Shown in pieces: positions 18,242-26,580 of a DNA stretch of 61,683 nt; the stretch's first letter is position 1; each line of letters opens with the position of its first letter. Source of the stretch: Lachnospiraceae bacterium (GTDB taxonomy: Bacteria; Bacillota; Clostridia; Lachnospirales; Lachnospiraceae); the NCBI GenBank assembly GCA_024682115.1, contig JAIKZO010000083.1, forward strand, positions 1-61,683, in the 5' to 3' direction. The notes beneath the pieces were generated by a model that worked only from the letters and a program-made list of their open reading frames with translations, was not told the DNA's origin and did no database searches. The translations under genes were made by a program, and so were the position numbers.

Positions 18242-18985
18242 ATGAAAAAGTGGTTAATCGCGTTATGCACATGCCTTTGCTTGCTTTCCCTGACTGCGTG
18301 CGGTGCTAAGGACGAAGAGCCTCATCTTTCGGATTCGGAAGCCCTGCAGGAAGCCACAATGGATGCGCAGATGTTTAACGGTATCATTTTAAATGATATG
18401 GTCGATGATTATGCGTACCAGATAGACCAGCAGATGGGTCTCGGCCAGGTAGTCAGAAATGCCTGTGAGAGCATGGAGAAGAGTCTTGACGAGATGGGTA
18501 ACATAGAGTTCGGAAGCGAAGAACTGATCTCTAATACGGTCACGCTCGATTCTCTCGGAAACTTTAAAGACGGTTCCATACAGATACTTCTTCACGGTAC
18601 TGTCAGAGATGCGATCTTTGAGGTTGTGTTCGAACGAGGTGTATACAAGAGCTTTACCACAAACGTTAAGTATACATTCGGCGAGAGCATGCAGAAAGCA
18701 GGTTTGAATACGTTGCTCGGTATGGGTACCGTGTTCTGTGTGCTTATACTTATAAGTCTCATCATAACCGCATTTAATCTTATTCCCGTTATTCAGGGTG
18801 CGTTTAAGAAGAGACCTGTTTCGGCCAATGAAAAGGTGGTCGACAGTGCCATAGCACAGATCATAGAAAATGAAGAAAAGACGGATGACAGTGAACTTGT
18901 TGCGGTCATCTCGGCTGCCATAGCCGCATATGAAGGAACTTCTTCGGACGGCTTTGTAGTAAGAAGCATAAGAAGAACTCGTTAA
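18242..18985 (+). CDS. Lipoprotein-like OadG/MmdC (gamma) subunit of Na+ pump decarboxylase
   Basis: A 247-residue protein. The ATG at 18242 follows GAAAGGAAG and gives a lipoprotein signal with lipobox LTAC. After an extracytoplasmic domain of about 150 residues there is one membrane helix (FCVLILISLIITAFNLIPVI), then the cytoplasmic tail typical of gamma subunits, ELVAVISAAIAAYEG and VVRSIRRTR. Gamma subunits tether the carboxyltransferase to the beta pump. The large external domain and lipid anchor are additions relative to the roughly 80-residue enterobacterial OadG. Confidence 0.82.
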   Translation: MKKWLIALCTCLCLLSLTACGAKDEEPHLSDSEALQEATMDAQMFNGIILNDMVDDYAYQIDQQMGLGQVVRNACESMEKSLDEMGNIEFGSEELISNTVTLDSLGNFKDGSIQILLHGTVRDAIFEVVFERGVYKSFTTNVKYTFGESMQKAGLNTLLGMGTVFCVLILISLIITAFNLIPVIQGAFKKRPVSANEKVVDSAIAQIIENEEKTDDSELVAVISAAIAAYEGTSSDGFVVRSIRRTR

Positions 18986-19008
18986 TTTATTTCAGGAGGA
19001 GAATAGAA

Positions 19009-19377
19009 ATGAAGAATTATACAATTACCGTAAACGGAAACGTATATGATGTTACAGTTGAAGAAGGAGCTTCTTCAGGAGTTAAAGCGGCTGCACCCGC
19101 AGCACCCAAGGCGGCTCCCAAGGCTGCACCCGCAGCACCCAAGGCAGCAAGCCAGGGCGCAGGTTCAATAAGAGTTGAGGCCGGTGCCGCAGGTAAGGTA
19201 TTCAAGATCGAAGCATCCGTTGGGACAGCAGTTAAGAAGGGTGATGCGGTTGTCATAGTTGAAGCTATGAAGATGGAGATACCCGTAGTTGCTCCCGAAG
19301 ACGGAACAGTTGCATCCATAGATGTTGCAGTCGGCGATTCTGTTGAAGCCGGCGCATTACTTGCTACTCTTAACTAA
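19009..19377 (+). CDS. Biotin carboxyl carrier protein of the decarboxylase
   Basis: A 122-residue biotinyl carrier. Residues 24-48 form an Ala-Pro-Lys repeat linker (PKAAPKAAPAAPKAA) that lets the domain swing. The C-terminal biotinyl domain carries EAMKM with the biotinylated Lys88, plus VKKGDAVVIVEAM and the symmetrical VAVGDSVEAG turn. It would carry CO2 between the carboxyltransferases and the pump. Third gene of the operon; GGAGG precedes the ATG. Confidence 0.93.
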   Translation: MKNYTITVNGNVYDVTVEEGASSGVKAAAPAAPKAAPKAAPAAPKAASQGAGSIRVEAGAAGKVFKIEASVGTAVKKGDAVVIVEAMKMEIPVVAPEDGTVASIDVAVGDSVEAGALLATLN

Positions 19378-19389
19378 GTGACAGGAGCC

Positions 19390-19410
19390 TTTTTGGAGCT
19401 TATCCAAAAA
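19390..19410 (+). repeat. Intercistronic 8-bp inverted repeat
   Basis: TTTTTGGA (19390-19397) and TCCAAAAA (19403-19410) could form a small hairpin between the biotin carrier and OadB genes. With no U-run it is more likely an mRNA processing or stability element than a terminator. Confidence 0.35.
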
Positions 19411-19432
19411 AATCAATTCAGGAGGAAATAAA

Positions 19433-20584
19433 ATGGATTATATTACATCCACACTGGACAACCTGATCCATCAGACTGCTTTCTTCAATCTGACCTGGGG
19501 AAACTTCATAATGATCATTGTTGCCTGTGTATTTTTATATCTGGCGATCGCCAAGGAATTTGAGCCTTTGCTGTTGCTTCCTATCGCCTTCGGTATGCTC
19601 CTTGTCAATATCTATCCCGATATCATGTTAAGCATCGAAGATTCACCCAACGGCGTTGGCGGATTGCTTTATTATTTCTACAAATTGGATGAATGGGCGA
19701 TATTGCCGTCACTCATCTTCATGGGTGTCGGAGCGATGACGGATTTCGGTCCGCTTATCGCAAATCCCAAGAGTTTCCTTTTGGGAGCTGCAGCTCAGTT
19801 CGGTATCTTTGCGGCATACTTCGGAGCCATTGCAATGGGCTTTAACGATAAGGCAGCCGCAGCTATTTCCATCATAGGTGGTGCGGACGGTCCCACATCC
19901 ATCTTCCTTGCAGGTAAGCTCGGACAGACGGCATTGCTCGGACCTATCGCGGTGGCGGCATATTCATACATGTCACTCGTTCCGATCATTCAGCCGCCTA
20001 TAATGAAGCTTTTGACCACAAAGAAAGAAAGATCCATCAAGATGGGACAGTTAAGACCCGTTTCCAAACTTGAAAAGATCCTTTTCCCCATAATCGTTAC
20101 GATAGTGGTATGTCTCATACTTCCCACCACAGCTCCTTTGGTTGGTATGCTCATGCTCGGAAACCTCTTCAGGGAGTCAGGTGTTGTACGTCAGCTTACG
20201 GATACCGCATCGAACGCACTTATGTATATCGTTGTCATAGTTCTCGGCACATCGGTAGGAGCTACGACTTCAGCCGAAGCATTCCTTAACTTAAGCACTC
20301 TTAAGATCGTCGGTCTCGGTCTTATAGCTTTCGCGTTCGGAACCGCAGCCGGGGTATTATTTGGAAAACTTATGTGTATCGCAACTAAGGGACAGGTTAA
20401 TCCTTTGATAGGATCTGCCGGAGTTTCAGCCGTTCCGATGGCCGCCAGAGTATCCCAGAAGGTCGGAGCGGAAGCGGATCCCACGAACTTCCTTTTGATG
20501 CATGCAATGGGACCTAATGTTGCCGGAGTTATCGGAACCGCTGTTGCGGCCGGAACTTTCATGGCCGTATTCGGAGTTTTCTAA
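19433..20584 (+). CDS. oadB: Na+-transporting decarboxylase beta subunit (OadB/GcdB/MmdB)
   Basis: A 383-residue membrane protein with about ten hydrophobic segments, the ion pump of biotin-dependent decarboxylases. It couples decarboxylation of carboxybiotin to Na+ export. Diagnostic stretches are [17 protein letters not shown], the conserved [15 protein letters not shown] loop with the Asp involved in Na+/proton movement, GNLFRESGV, and the C-terminal [14 protein letters not shown] plus [18 protein letters not shown]. OadB, GcdB and MmdB cannot be separated by sequence alone, so the symbol reflects the OadA-like neighbour. Confidence 0.93.
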   Translation: MDYITSTLDNLIHQTAFFNLTWGNFIMIIVACVFLYLAIAKEFEPLLLLPIAFGMLLVNIYPDIMLSIEDSPNGVGGLLYYFYKLDEWAILPSLIFMGVGAMTDFGPLIANPKSFLLGAAAQFGIFAAYFGAIAMGFNDKAAAAISIIGGADGPTSIFLAGKLGQTALLGPIAVAAYSYMSLVPIIQPPIMKLLTTKKERSIKMGQLRPVSKLEKILFPIIVTIVVCLILPTTAPLVGMLMLGNLFRESGVVRQLTDTASNALMYIVVIVLGTSVGATTSAEAFLNLSTLKIVGLGLIAFAFGTAAGVLFGKLMCIATKGQVNPLIGSAGVSAVPMAARVSQKVGAEADPTNFLLMHAMGPNVAGVIGTAVAAGTFMAVFGVF

Positions 20585-20639
20585 GGATCAGCTTTCAGAG
20601 CATTTCCTAAATATACATTAAAAAGAAAGGAATAATATT

Positions 20640-22076
20640 ATGTCAGAACAGGTTAAAAAGCCGGTCGGTATCATGGAAACGGTTCTTCGTGATGCACATC
20701 AGTCATTGATAGCAACCAGAATGCCCACCGAAAAGATGCTTCCAATCATAGATAAGATGGATAAAGTAGGCTATCATGCCGTTGAATGCTGGGGAGGCGC
20801 TACATTTGATGCTTCACTCCGTTTCCTTAAGGAAGATCCTTGGGACAGATTAAGACAGCTGCGTGACGGATTCAAGAATACAAAGCTTCAGATGCTCTTC
20901 CGCGGACAGAACATCCTCGGATATCGTCCTTATGCGGATGATGTTGTATATGCTTTCGTTGAAAAGTCTATCGCAAACGGTATCGATGTGATCAGGATCT
21001 TTGACTGCCTTAACGATCTTCGTAACCTCCAGGCAGCCGTAGATGCTACAAACAAGATCAAAAAGCAGGAAGGAAGAGGAGAATCTCAGATAGCTCTTTC
21101 TTACACACTTGGTGATGCCTATACTCTCGAGTACTGGGGAGACATGGCTAAGAAGATCGAAGAGATGGGAGCCGATTCCATCTGTATAAAGGATATGGCA
21201 GGACTCCTTGTTCCTTACAGGGCTTCCGAACTGGTTAAGACTCTTAAGGAGAACACAAAGCTTCCTATCCAGCTTCATACTCACTACACTTCAGGTGTTG
21301 CTTCAATGACATATCTTAAGGCAGTTGAAGCAGGTGTAGATGTTATCGACTGTGCGATATCACCTTTCGCTCTCGGTACTTCACAGCCCGCTACGGAAGT
21401 TATGGTTGAAACGTTCAAGGGTACTCCTTATGATACGGGATATGATCAGACACTCCTTGCTCAGATCGCCGATTACTGGCGTCCTTATCGTGAGGAATGC
21501 ATTGAGTCGGGCCTCATGAGCACGAAGGTTCTCGGTGTTAACATCAAGACACTGCTTTATCAGGTTCCCGGCGGAATGCTTTCAAACATGGTTTCGCAGC
21601 TTAAGGAACAGAATGCCGAAGATAAGTATAACGAGGTTCTTGAAGAGATCCCGAGAGTTCGTAAGGACTGCGGTGAACCGCCTTTGGTTACACCTTCTTC
21701 ACAGATCGTCGGAACACAGGCTATCTTCAACGTTCTCATGGGCGAAAGATATAAGATGGCTACAGGTGAGTTCAAGGATCTTCTCCGCGGTAACTACGGT
21801 CAGACCGTTAAGCCTATGAACCAGGAAGTCATAGACAAGGTAATACCCGGAGAGAAGCGTTCAACCGCAAGAAGCGCGGAAGCTACCGGTCATACCGAGC
21901 CCGAGCTTGCAAGCCTTGAGGCCGAGATGAAGGAATGGAAACAGCAGGAAGAAGACGTTCTTTCATATGCTCTGTTCCCTCAGGTTGCCGTAGATTACTT
22001 CAAGTATCGTCAGGCTCAGCAGGAAAAGATGGATCTTACAAAAGCCGATACGGCAAACGGAGCTTATCCCGTATAA
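20640..22076 (+). CDS. oadA: Oxaloacetate decarboxylase alpha / pyruvate carboxyltransferase (5S-type)
   Basis: A 478-residue pyruvate-type carboxyltransferase with no biotin domain; the carrier is separate. The TIM barrel begins VGIMETVLRDAHQSLIATRM, with the metal-binding Asp in LRDAHQS. MLFRGQNILGYRPY contributes substrate contacts, DSICIKDMAGLL holds the metal-bridging lysine and LHTHYTSG the histidine metal ligands. The C-terminal conserved domain includes QVPGGMLSNMVSQL. It would transfer the carboxyl of oxaloacetate to biotin, or run in reverse. Last gene of the operon, followed by a terminator. Confidence 0.92.
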   Translation: MSEQVKKPVGIMETVLRDAHQSLIATRMPTEKMLPIIDKMDKVGYHAVECWGGATFDASLRFLKEDPWDRLRQLRDGFKNTKLQMLFRGQNILGYRPYADDVVYAFVEKSIANGIDVIRIFDCLNDLRNLQAAVDATNKIKKQEGRGESQIALSYTLGDAYTLEYWGDMAKKIEEMGADSICIKDMAGLLVPYRASELVKTLKENTKLPIQLHTHYTSGVASMTYLKAVEAGVDVIDCAISPFALGTSQPATEVMVETFKGTPYDTGYDQTLLAQIADYWRPYREECIESGLMSTKVLGVNIKTLLYQVPGGMLSNMVSQLKEQNAEDKYNEVLEEIPRVRKDCGEPPLVTPSSQIVGTQAIFNVLMGERYKMATGEFKDLLRGNYGQTVKPMNQEVIDKVIPGEKRSTARSAEATGHTEPELASLEAEMKEWKQQEEDVLSYALFPQVAVDYFKYRQAQQEKMDLTKADTANGAYPV

Positions 22077-22101
22077 TTTACATAACATATTGTAGCTGAT
22101 C

Positions 22102-22138
22102 AACACCCGGACACAAGATATTGTGCTCGGGTGTTTTT
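22102..22138 (+). terminator. Terminator of the decarboxylase operon
   Basis: AACACCCG (from 22102) pairs with CGGGTGTT around a CACAA/TTGTG inner stem, followed by TTTTT. Confidence 0.8.
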
Positions 22139-22185
22139 ATGCTCGTTTTATCAGGGAAAATGCAAAAAAAATTCCGTTTTTCATA

Positions 22186-22218
22186 TTGACTTTACTGTTG
22201 ACATAAGTTAAGATAACT
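22186..22218 (+). promoter_or_regulatory. Promoter and possible operator of the TetR gene
   Basis: TTGACT at 22186-22191, 17-base spacer, TAAGAT at 22209-22214. A short palindrome, AGTTA-AGA-TAACT (22206-22218), covers the -10 box and could be a site for autorepression. Confidence 0.6.
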
Positions 22219-22243
22219 AGTGTTACGAATATGGGAGGCTGAT

Positions 22244-22789
22244 ATGGCTAGAAAAGAAACGGTTACCAAGACCATCTTACTTGATGCGGCATTTGAAATG
22301 CTTAGGGAAGAAGGGATCGAGCAGGTTACCGCAAGAAAGCTTGCGGCAAAAGCCAACTGTTCGACACAGCCCATCTTCAGGATATACAACAATATGGAGG
22401 AGCTTTACGTCGATCTCTTTGCAAAAGCATGCGACAGCTTTCAGGAATACTATGTTTCTTTCCCGAAGACAACGGTCGTGCCTTTTGTAAATCTCGGACT
22501 TGCATATATCCTTTATGCACAGAACGAGCCCAACGTATTCAAATTCCTTTTCCTTTCTAAGGAGCGTTACGGCAGATCACTCTACGATATGATAAACGGA
22601 CAGACATCAAACGTGTCCAAGGAGATACAGTCCGCCACTTCACAGGGCGCAGCAAATGCACAGGAACTCTTTATGAAGATGTGGATGTTCATACACGGTG
22701 CGGCGTGCATGTCGCTTACCGGTGATTACGATCTTGCCGAAGAAGAAACCGTAACTATGTTGAAGGATGCCTACTCATCTTTCAGATAA
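22244..22789 (+). CDS. TetR/AcrR-family transcriptional regulator
   Basis: A 181-residue repressor. The N-terminal helix-turn-helix reads ILLDAAFEMLREEGIEQVTA then RKLAAKANCSTQPIFRIYNN, a clear TetR DNA-binding domain. The C-terminal half is a TetR-type ligand domain with tryptophans and phenylalanines (FKFLFLSKERYGRSLY). The ATG at 22244 follows GGGAGG (22233-22238) and gives the standard length. It is a single-gene unit between two terminators, and no transporter adjoins it, so the regulated target may be the upstream pump operon or lie elsewhere. Confidence 0.92.
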   Translation: MARKETVTKTILLDAAFEMLREEGIEQVTARKLAAKANCSTQPIFRIYNNMEELYVDLFAKACDSFQEYYVSFPKTTVVPFVNLGLAYILYAQNEPNVFKFLFLSKERYGRSLYDMINGQTSNVSKEIQSATSQGAANAQELFMKMWMFIHGAACMSLTGDYDLAEEETVTMLKDAYSSFR

Positions 22790-22801
22790 GATTTTTTGGT
22801 T

Positions 22802-22838
22802 AGTCCCTTACTGAGCTTTTCTCGGTAGGGGGCTTTCT
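22802..22838 (+). terminator. Terminator after the TetR gene
   Basis: AGTCCCTTACTGAG pairs imperfectly with CTCGGTAGGGGGCT (ending 22834), followed by TTTC. Confidence 0.6.
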
Positions 22839-22891
22839 GCGTATTTTGAAGACAGTTCCGGAACCTGATCCGGATATCAGAGGAACATTGC

Positions 22892-23839
22892 ATGGAAGAA
22901 AAAGATATCATTTCAAGAATGAATGAAAGGTTCATGAAAATGAGTAAAGGCCATAAGGCCATTGCTTCGTTTATTTCGGACCATTATGATGAAGCTGCTT
23001 TCCTTACCGCGGCCAGAATAGGCCAGACGGTCGGCGTTTCGGAATCCACGGTCGTAAGGTTTGCTACGGCACTCGGATATGAAGGTTATCCCGAATTTCA
23101 GAAGGCGCTTGCCGATTGGGTACAGAGCAAACTTAACAGAGTCCAGAAGATCGGAACGAAGTATAAGAACAATTCCCAGTCCGAAGTCATTCATTCGGTC
23201 CTCAGTGCCGATATCGAAAAGATAAACGACACGATCACCAATCTCGATCCCAATGCATTTTCCGATGCGGTTGATATAATCCTTAATTCGGAGACGGTAT
23301 ACGTCTGCGGGTTAAGATCCTGTGAACCCCTTGCGGATTTTCTCCAGTTTTACCTTAACATGATCAGGGGAAACGTTGTTCTGCTGAAGACCACTTCAGT
23401 TACCGAGATGTTTGAACAGATGATAAGGATAAATGAAAGAGACTGTATCATAGGTATATCATTCCCGAGATATTCTATGCGCACGCTGAAGGCTATGGAA
23501 TTTGCAAAGGACAGAAGGGCGAAGATCATTACGATAACCGATAGCATACATTCTCCGATGAACCTGTATTCTTCATGTAATCTGCTTGCCAGGTCCGACA
23601 TGGTTTCGATCGTCGATTCCCTTGTCGCACCGCTGTCTTTGATAAATGCTCTGGTTGTTGCGCTCTGTCTTAAGGTTCCCGATTCGGTCAAGAATAATCT
23701 AGAGACTTTGGAAAATGTATGGAATAACTATCAGGTATATCTCAATGATGAGATCAACTTCATTGACGAAGAACCGATGCTCAATTATCCGCTGATGAAG
23801 CTTAAGGAGGCCGAAGAGGCTAAAAGCGAAGATGAATAA
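22892..23839 (+). CDS. MurR/RpiR-family transcriptional regulator
   Basis: A 315-residue regulator. The N-terminal RpiR helix-turn-helix includes LTAARIGQTVGVSESTVVRF then ATALGYEGYPEFQKAL. Residues 120-260 form a SIS (phosphosugar-binding) domain, with ETVYVCGLRSCEPLADFL and IIGISFPRYSMRTLKAMEFA. Such proteins sense sugar phosphates. No sugar operon adjoins it: the gene downstream is an HI0933 flavoprotein overlapping it by 8 bases, so the two are co-translated. Confidence 0.92.
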   Translation: MEEKDIISRMNERFMKMSKGHKAIASFISDHYDEAAFLTAARIGQTVGVSESTVVRFATALGYEGYPEFQKALADWVQSKLNRVQKIGTKYKNNSQSEVIHSVLSADIEKINDTITNLDPNAFSDAVDIILNSETVYVCGLRSCEPLADFLQFYLNMIRGNVVLLKTTSVTEMFEQMIRINERDCIIGISFPRYSMRTLKAMEFAKDRRAKIITITDSIHSPMNLYSSCNLLARSDMVSIVDSLVAPLSLINALVVALCLKVPDSVKNNLETLENVWNNYQVYLNDEINFIDEEPMLNYPLMKLKEAEEAKSEDE

Positions 23840-25055
23840 ACGCGTGGTCGTGATAGGCGGAGGGCCGGCCGGCATGATGGCTGCTTATGCATCGGCCGTT
23901 AGCGGGGCGGATGTGACGCTTATCGAGAAAAACGAAAAACTTGGTAAAAAACTTTTCATCACCGGAAAGGGAAGATGCAATCTTACGAACGCATGCGAAG
24001 ATGAAGAGTTTTTTAAGAATGTGGTATCCAATCCGAAGTTTTTATACAGTGCATATTACGGATTTAACAACAACGCGTTGATGGAACTTGTATCAGGATA
24101 CTGCCCGTTGAAGGTCGAAAGGGGCAACAGGGTATTTCCGCGTTCAGATCACTCTTCGGATATCATAAAAGCATTTTCCGAAATGCTTAAAGAAAAAAAT
24201 GTCCGCGTTATACTGAACACTACGGTAAAAAGCGTTAAAGAGGGTGCTGTGCTGACAACATCCGGAGAATATAAAGCTGACAGTATCGTCATTGCGACGG
24301 GAGGGATATCCTATCCGTCCACGGGATCGACGGGTGACGGTTATTTGTTCGCCGAAAAGTTCGGACATACGGTTACCGAACCCAGGAGCGCACTTGCGGG
24401 ACTTATCTGCGAGGGAGAAGAATGCGCCCTTCTGCAGGGCCTTTCGCTTAAAAACATCGAGTTTACGCTTAAGGGGAAAAGAGAAGACAAAAAAACTTTG
24501 TATAAAGGGTTCGGGGAGATGCTCTTTACCCATTTCGGGATAAGCGGACCTGTTGTCCTTTCTGCATCGTCTTATTATTCCTTAAAGTGTAACGGAAACA
24601 GAGCTTATGTCTCGATAGATCTGAAAAAAGCCCTGTCGGATAAGGAACTTGACGAAAGACTGATCAGAGATTTTAATAAGTACAATAACAGATCCTTTAA
24701 AAATTCGTTATCGGATCTTCTGCCTTCAAAGCTGATCCCGGTCATCATCGGCCGGAGCGGTATTGACGAAAACAAGAAGGTCAATCTTGTTTCCAAAGAA
24801 GAGAGGCTAAGACTTGGGGCGATCCTTAAAAACTTCGATCTTACCGTCTCCGGGATAAGACCCGTGGAAGAGGCGATAATCACACAGGGCGGAGTAAATA
24901 CAAAGGAGATCGATCCTTCAACTATGGGATCAAAGATACAAAAAGGGATATATTTTGCCGGAGAGGTAATCGACACGGATGCACTGACCGGAGGATTCAA
25001 TCTTCAGACTGCATTCTCGACGGGTTATCTGGCGGGATCTTCGGCTGCTGAATAA
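23832..25055 (+). CDS. HI0933/BaiN-family FAD-dependent oxidoreductase
   Basis: A 407-residue flavoprotein of the HI0933 family. The FAD Rossmann motif is VVVIGGGPAGMMAA near the N-terminus, followed by LIEKNEKLGKKLFITGKGRC and the family-specific NLTNAC. The second motif, GGISYPSTGSTGDGY, and the C-terminal FAGEVIDTDALTGGFNLQ are both diagnostic. Substrates of this family are mostly unknown; some members reduce bile-acid intermediates. It heads a run with cmk, ispH and rpsA, a common clostridial arrangement. Confidence 0.93.
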   Translation: MNKRVVVIGGGPAGMMAAYASAVSGADVTLIEKNEKLGKKLFITGKGRCNLTNACEDEEFFKNVVSNPKFLYSAYYGFNNNALMELVSGYCPLKVERGNRVFPRSDHSSDIIKAFSEMLKEKNVRVILNTTVKSVKEGAVLTTSGEYKADSIVIATGGISYPSTGSTGDGYLFAEKFGHTVTEPRSALAGLICEGEECALLQGLSLKNIEFTLKGKREDKKTLYKGFGEMLFTHFGISGPVVLSASSYYSLKCNGNRAYVSIDLKKALSDKELDERLIRDFNKYNNRSFKNSLSDLLPSKLIPVIIGRSGIDENKKVNLVSKEERLRLGAILKNFDLTVSGIRPVEEAIITQGGVNTKEIDPSTMGSKIQKGIYFAGEVIDTDALTGGFNLQTAFSTGYLAGSSAAE

Positions 25056-25068
25056 GGAGGAATACGAA

Positions 25069-25731
25069 ATGAGTTACCAGGTGGCTATAGACGGGCCTGC
25101 GGGAGCGGGAAAGAGTACGATCGCAAAGATAGTTGCGGCAAAAAAGAGTTTTATCTATGTGGACACGGGAGCCATGTACAGGGCTATGGCCGTATACATG
25201 GTACGGAACAATGTCGACCCTTCTAACGAAGATGAGGTTTCCGCCAGGGCCGAAAAGGCGGATATAAGCCTTGAATATGTTGACGGGATTCAACATGTCT
25301 TTCTTAACGGTGAAGATGTTACGGGACAGTTAAGGACCGAGGAAACCGGTAATATGGCTTCTGTCGTATCGAAATATACGGCTGTAAGGACACGTCTTGT
25401 AGACATTCAGAAGAATATCGCTTCAAAGACCAATGTTGTAATGGACGGACGCGACATAGGTACGGTCGTTCTTCCCGATGCCGATGTCAAAGTATATCTG
25501 ACCGCATCGAGCGCAGTCAGGGCAAAAAGAAGATATGACGAGCTTGTGGCCAAAGGTGAAAAACCCGATATAAACAAGATCGAGGAAGATATCATCGCAC
25601 GTGACAGACAGGATATGACAAGAGAGATATCACCTCTTAAAAAAGCGGATGATGCAGTAGAGATAGACTCTTCATATATGACGATAGAAGAGGTTGCCGA
25701 TAAGATATTATCACTTTGCGGGGAGAAATAA
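25069..25731 (+). CDS. cmk: Cytidylate kinase
   Basis: A 220-residue (d)CMP kinase. The P-loop is IDGPAGAGKST (residues 8-18), followed by YVDTGAMYRAM (CMP site), NVVMDGRDIGTVVLPDADVK and the arginine-rich lid containing RRYDEL and RDRQDM. It makes CDP from CMP and ATP. The ribosome binding site is AAGGAGG, and its stop abuts the start of ispH. Confidence 0.97.
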   Translation: MSYQVAIDGPAGAGKSTIAKIVAAKKSFIYVDTGAMYRAMAVYMVRNNVDPSNEDEVSARAEKADISLEYVDGIQHVFLNGEDVTGQLRTEETGNMASVVSKYTAVRTRLVDIQKNIASKTNVVMDGRDIGTVVLPDADVKVYLTASSAVRAKRRYDELVAKGEKPDINKIEEDIIARDRQDMTREISPLKKADDAVEIDSSYMTIEEVADKILSLCGEK

Positions 25732-26580
25732 ATGGAGACCGTTCTTGCGACACATGCGGGTTTTTGTTTCGGAGTTGACAAAGCTGTCAGAAATGTATAC
25801 GATCTTTTGGACAAAACCGATAATATATGCACTTTCGGGCCGATCATTCATAATGACACTGTAGTCAGCGACCTTAAGGAAAAGGGAGTAAGGGTTATAG
25901 AGAATGAAGAGGAACTTAGTGAGGTTCATGATTCCACCGTGGTGATCAGGGCTCACGGAGTGCCACCCCGCATCTATGATCTTATCAAACGGAATAATAA
26001 CGAATGCGTCGACGGAACATGCCCGGTCGTAAAGAGGATACATGACATTGTTAAGAGCAAGTCCGAAGAAGGCTACAGGATCATCATAATCGGCAGTCCC
26101 GTACACCCTGAAGTTCTGGGGATAAAAGGCTGGTCCGAGGGCGATGTCTGTGTTATCGAAAACGTTGATGATGCGGAAGCGTTTGTTCATGAATCTTCAC
26201 AGCCTTTATGTATCGTTTCGCAAACCACATTTAACTTGAATAAATTTCAAGAATTAGTTGAAATTATAAAGAATAAAGGGTACAATGTTAATGTTGTGAA
26301 TACTATATGTAACGCGACGAAGGAGAGGCAGGAGTCAGCAGACGCTATCGCTTCCAAGGTCGATATAATGCTCGTCATCGGCGGAAAGAACAGTTCCAAC
26401 ACGCAGAAACTCTATTCTATCTGCAAGGAGAAATGTCCGCAGACTTATTTTGTAACGGGTGTTGATGACCTGAAGATCGATATACCCAAGACCGCTTCAC
26501 TGGTAGGTATTACCGCGGGGGCTTCCACCCCAAACAATATTATTGAGGAGGTTCAAAATTATGTCAGAATTAACTTTTGA
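25732..26580 (+). CDS. ispH: 4-hydroxy-3-methylbut-2-enyl diphosphate reductase
   Basis: A 282-residue IspH, the last enzyme of the MEP isoprenoid pathway, giving IPP and DMAPP. The three cluster cysteines are present in HAGFCFGVDKAV (Cys12), DGTCPVV and NTICNATKERQ. Substrate-binding motifs RAHGVPP, SPVHPEV, SQTTF and GGKNSSNT are intact. In many Clostridia IspH is fused to ribosomal protein S1; here the two are separate but overlap by 20 bases. Confidence 0.97.
   Translation: METVLATHAGFCFGVDKAVRNVYDLLDKTDNICTFGPIIHNDTVVSDLKEKGVRVIENEEELSEVHDSTVVIRAHGVPPRIYDLIKRNNNECVDGTCPVVKRIHDIVKSKSEEGYRIIIIGSPVHPEVLGIKGWSEGDVCVIENVDDAEAFVHESSQPLCIVSQTTFNLNKFQELVEIIKNKGYNVNVVNTICNATKERQESADAIASKVDIMLVIGGKNSSNTQKLYSICKEKCPQTYFVTGVDDLKIDIPKTASLVGITAGASTPNNIIEEVQNYVRINF

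Noticed and set aside
22244-23839. A TetR-RpiR regulatory pair acting as one operon
   Set aside because: A terminator at 22802-22838 separates them, and RpiR is instead coupled to the HI0933 gene by an 8-base overlap.
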